A stretch of 5,587 bases of DNA from Acidimicrobiales bacterium (GTDB lineage: Bacteria; Actinomycetota; Acidimicrobiia; Acidimicrobiales; SZUA-35). How positions within the stretch are numbered: the first letter of the stretch is position 1; each line of letters begins with the position of its first letter. The notes beneath the pieces were generated by a model, which was given only the letters and a program-made list of their open reading frames with translations, had not been told where the DNA came from and did not search any database. The stretch lies in the NCBI GenBank assembly GCA_024641625.1, contig JAHECQ010000266.1:1-5587 (forward strand), written 5' to 3'. Of this stretch, positions 5,051 to 5,587 are shown piece after piece. The position numbers and the translations under genes were made by a program.

Positions 5051-5587
5051 TGAGTTTCGACATGGCGTCTCAGTTCCGAACCGGCCTTCCTCCTGCCGAG
5101 AAGCCCTGGAGCGGACTTCCCCGATACTGCTTCGTCGGTGGCAACAACGACGAGGCCAACATTCCCTTCGGCGGACTGGCAGAGGCGGCGGTCAGCGCGT
5201 TGCGACGGGAGGGTCGCTCGTTGGCGAAGTACAACCTGGGGGGCAGCCCGCTCGGCTATGAGCCGCTTCGCACCTTCGTGGCGAACACCGTCGGTGCTCG
5301 CACCTCGATGACCTGCCAAGCCGATCAGGTCCTGCTGACCTCGGGCTCGCTCCAGGCGCTCGATCTGGTGAACGAACTCCTGATCGAACCGGGTGACACC
5401 GTCATCGTCGAGCAGGCGACCTACGGAGGCATGCTCGGACGGCTCGGCCGCTGCGGTGCTCGCGTGATCGGAGCCGAACTCGACGCCGACGGCATCCGGA
5501 TCGATTCGCTGGCCCGCACCCTCGATTCGTTGGCCGCCGAGGGCATTCGCCCGAAGTACCTCTACACCATTCCGACGGTGCAGAACC
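5050..5587 (+). CDS. PLP-dependent aminotransferase, class I/II (N-terminal part)
   Basis: The frame from the ATG at 5050 is open to the window edge, giving 179 residues. It matches fold-type I aminotransferases of the 2-aminoadipate/LysN, kynurenine aminotransferase II and ARO8-like group: YNLGGSPLGYEPLRTFVA (61-78) for substrate-side contacts, VLLTSGSLQALDLV (94-107) where the SGS-Q segment binds the PLP phosphate, VEQATYGGML (120-129) with Tyr125 placed to stack on the PLP ring, and YTIPTVQN (172-179), the start of the usual 'P..QNP.G' motif. The PLP-binding lysine lies beyond the window. There is no N-terminal GntR helix-turn-helix, so this is not a MocR regulator but a stand-alone enzyme. 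The amino acid it uses cannot be told. A second ATG at 5062 is possible, but the -10 box spacing favours 5050. Confidence 0.88.
   Translation, partial: MSFDMASQFRTGLPPAEKPWSGLPRYCFVGGNNDEANIPFGGLAEAAVSALRREGRSLAKYNLGGSPLGYEPLRTFVANTVGARTSMTCQADQVLLTSGSLQALDLVNELLIEPGDTVIVEQATYGGMLGRLGRCGARVIGAELDADGIRIDSLARTLDSLAAEGIRPKYLYTIPTVQN

Noticed and set aside
4798..5319. A 173-codon minus-strand frame crossing the aminotransferase start
   Set aside because: It is antisense to a convincing aminotransferase N-terminus and shows no domain features.

Overview
The window is GC-rich, densely coding DNA, with a pronounced GC preference at third codon positions. Two starts (3086 and 5050) sit 6-7 bases after a TANNNT box, which fits leaderless transcripts. 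Together with GTG starts and actinobacterial-looking proteins this points to Actinomycetota, perhaps an Acidimicrobiia-like lineage. The phylum call is an inference from style and family content; the class call is only a guess.

Layout. (1) Bases 1-1977, plus strand, probably one transcription unit: the last 27 codons of a rhodanese-domain protein, then a small secreted lipoprotein with a cupredoxin-like domain (164-634), then a 448-residue polytopic membrane protein that starts in a 4-base GTGA overlap (631-1977). The last two are translationally coupled and look like an exported metal-binding-type lipoprotein with its membrane partner. (2) 1979-2002: a hairpin between convergent genes. (3) 2017-2871, minus strand: a complete patatin-like phospholipase with intact Ser/Asp dyad. 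(4) 2872-3085: a 214-base divergent promoter region with several short repeats and dyads and a leaderless-type -10 box for the next gene. (5) 3086-3949, plus strand: a rhomboid-fold membrane protein that has lost every catalytic residue and carries a basic C-terminal tail. (6) 3952-4005: a long imperfect palindrome between convergent genes. (7) 4019-4801, minus strand: an exported spondin_N-domain protein. (8) 4802-5049: a 248-base divergent region. (9) 5050 to the window end, plus strand: the N-terminal 179 residues of a PLP-dependent fold-type I aminotransferase, cut off by the window edge.

The most interesting parts are the cupredoxin lipoprotein/polytopic membrane protein pair, whose function is not established by its usual database label, and the catalytically dead rhomboid-like protein with its own leaderless promoter and dyad-rich upstream region. 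I found no mobile element, CRISPR array, tRNA or rRNA. No stretch over 300 bases lacks a gene.
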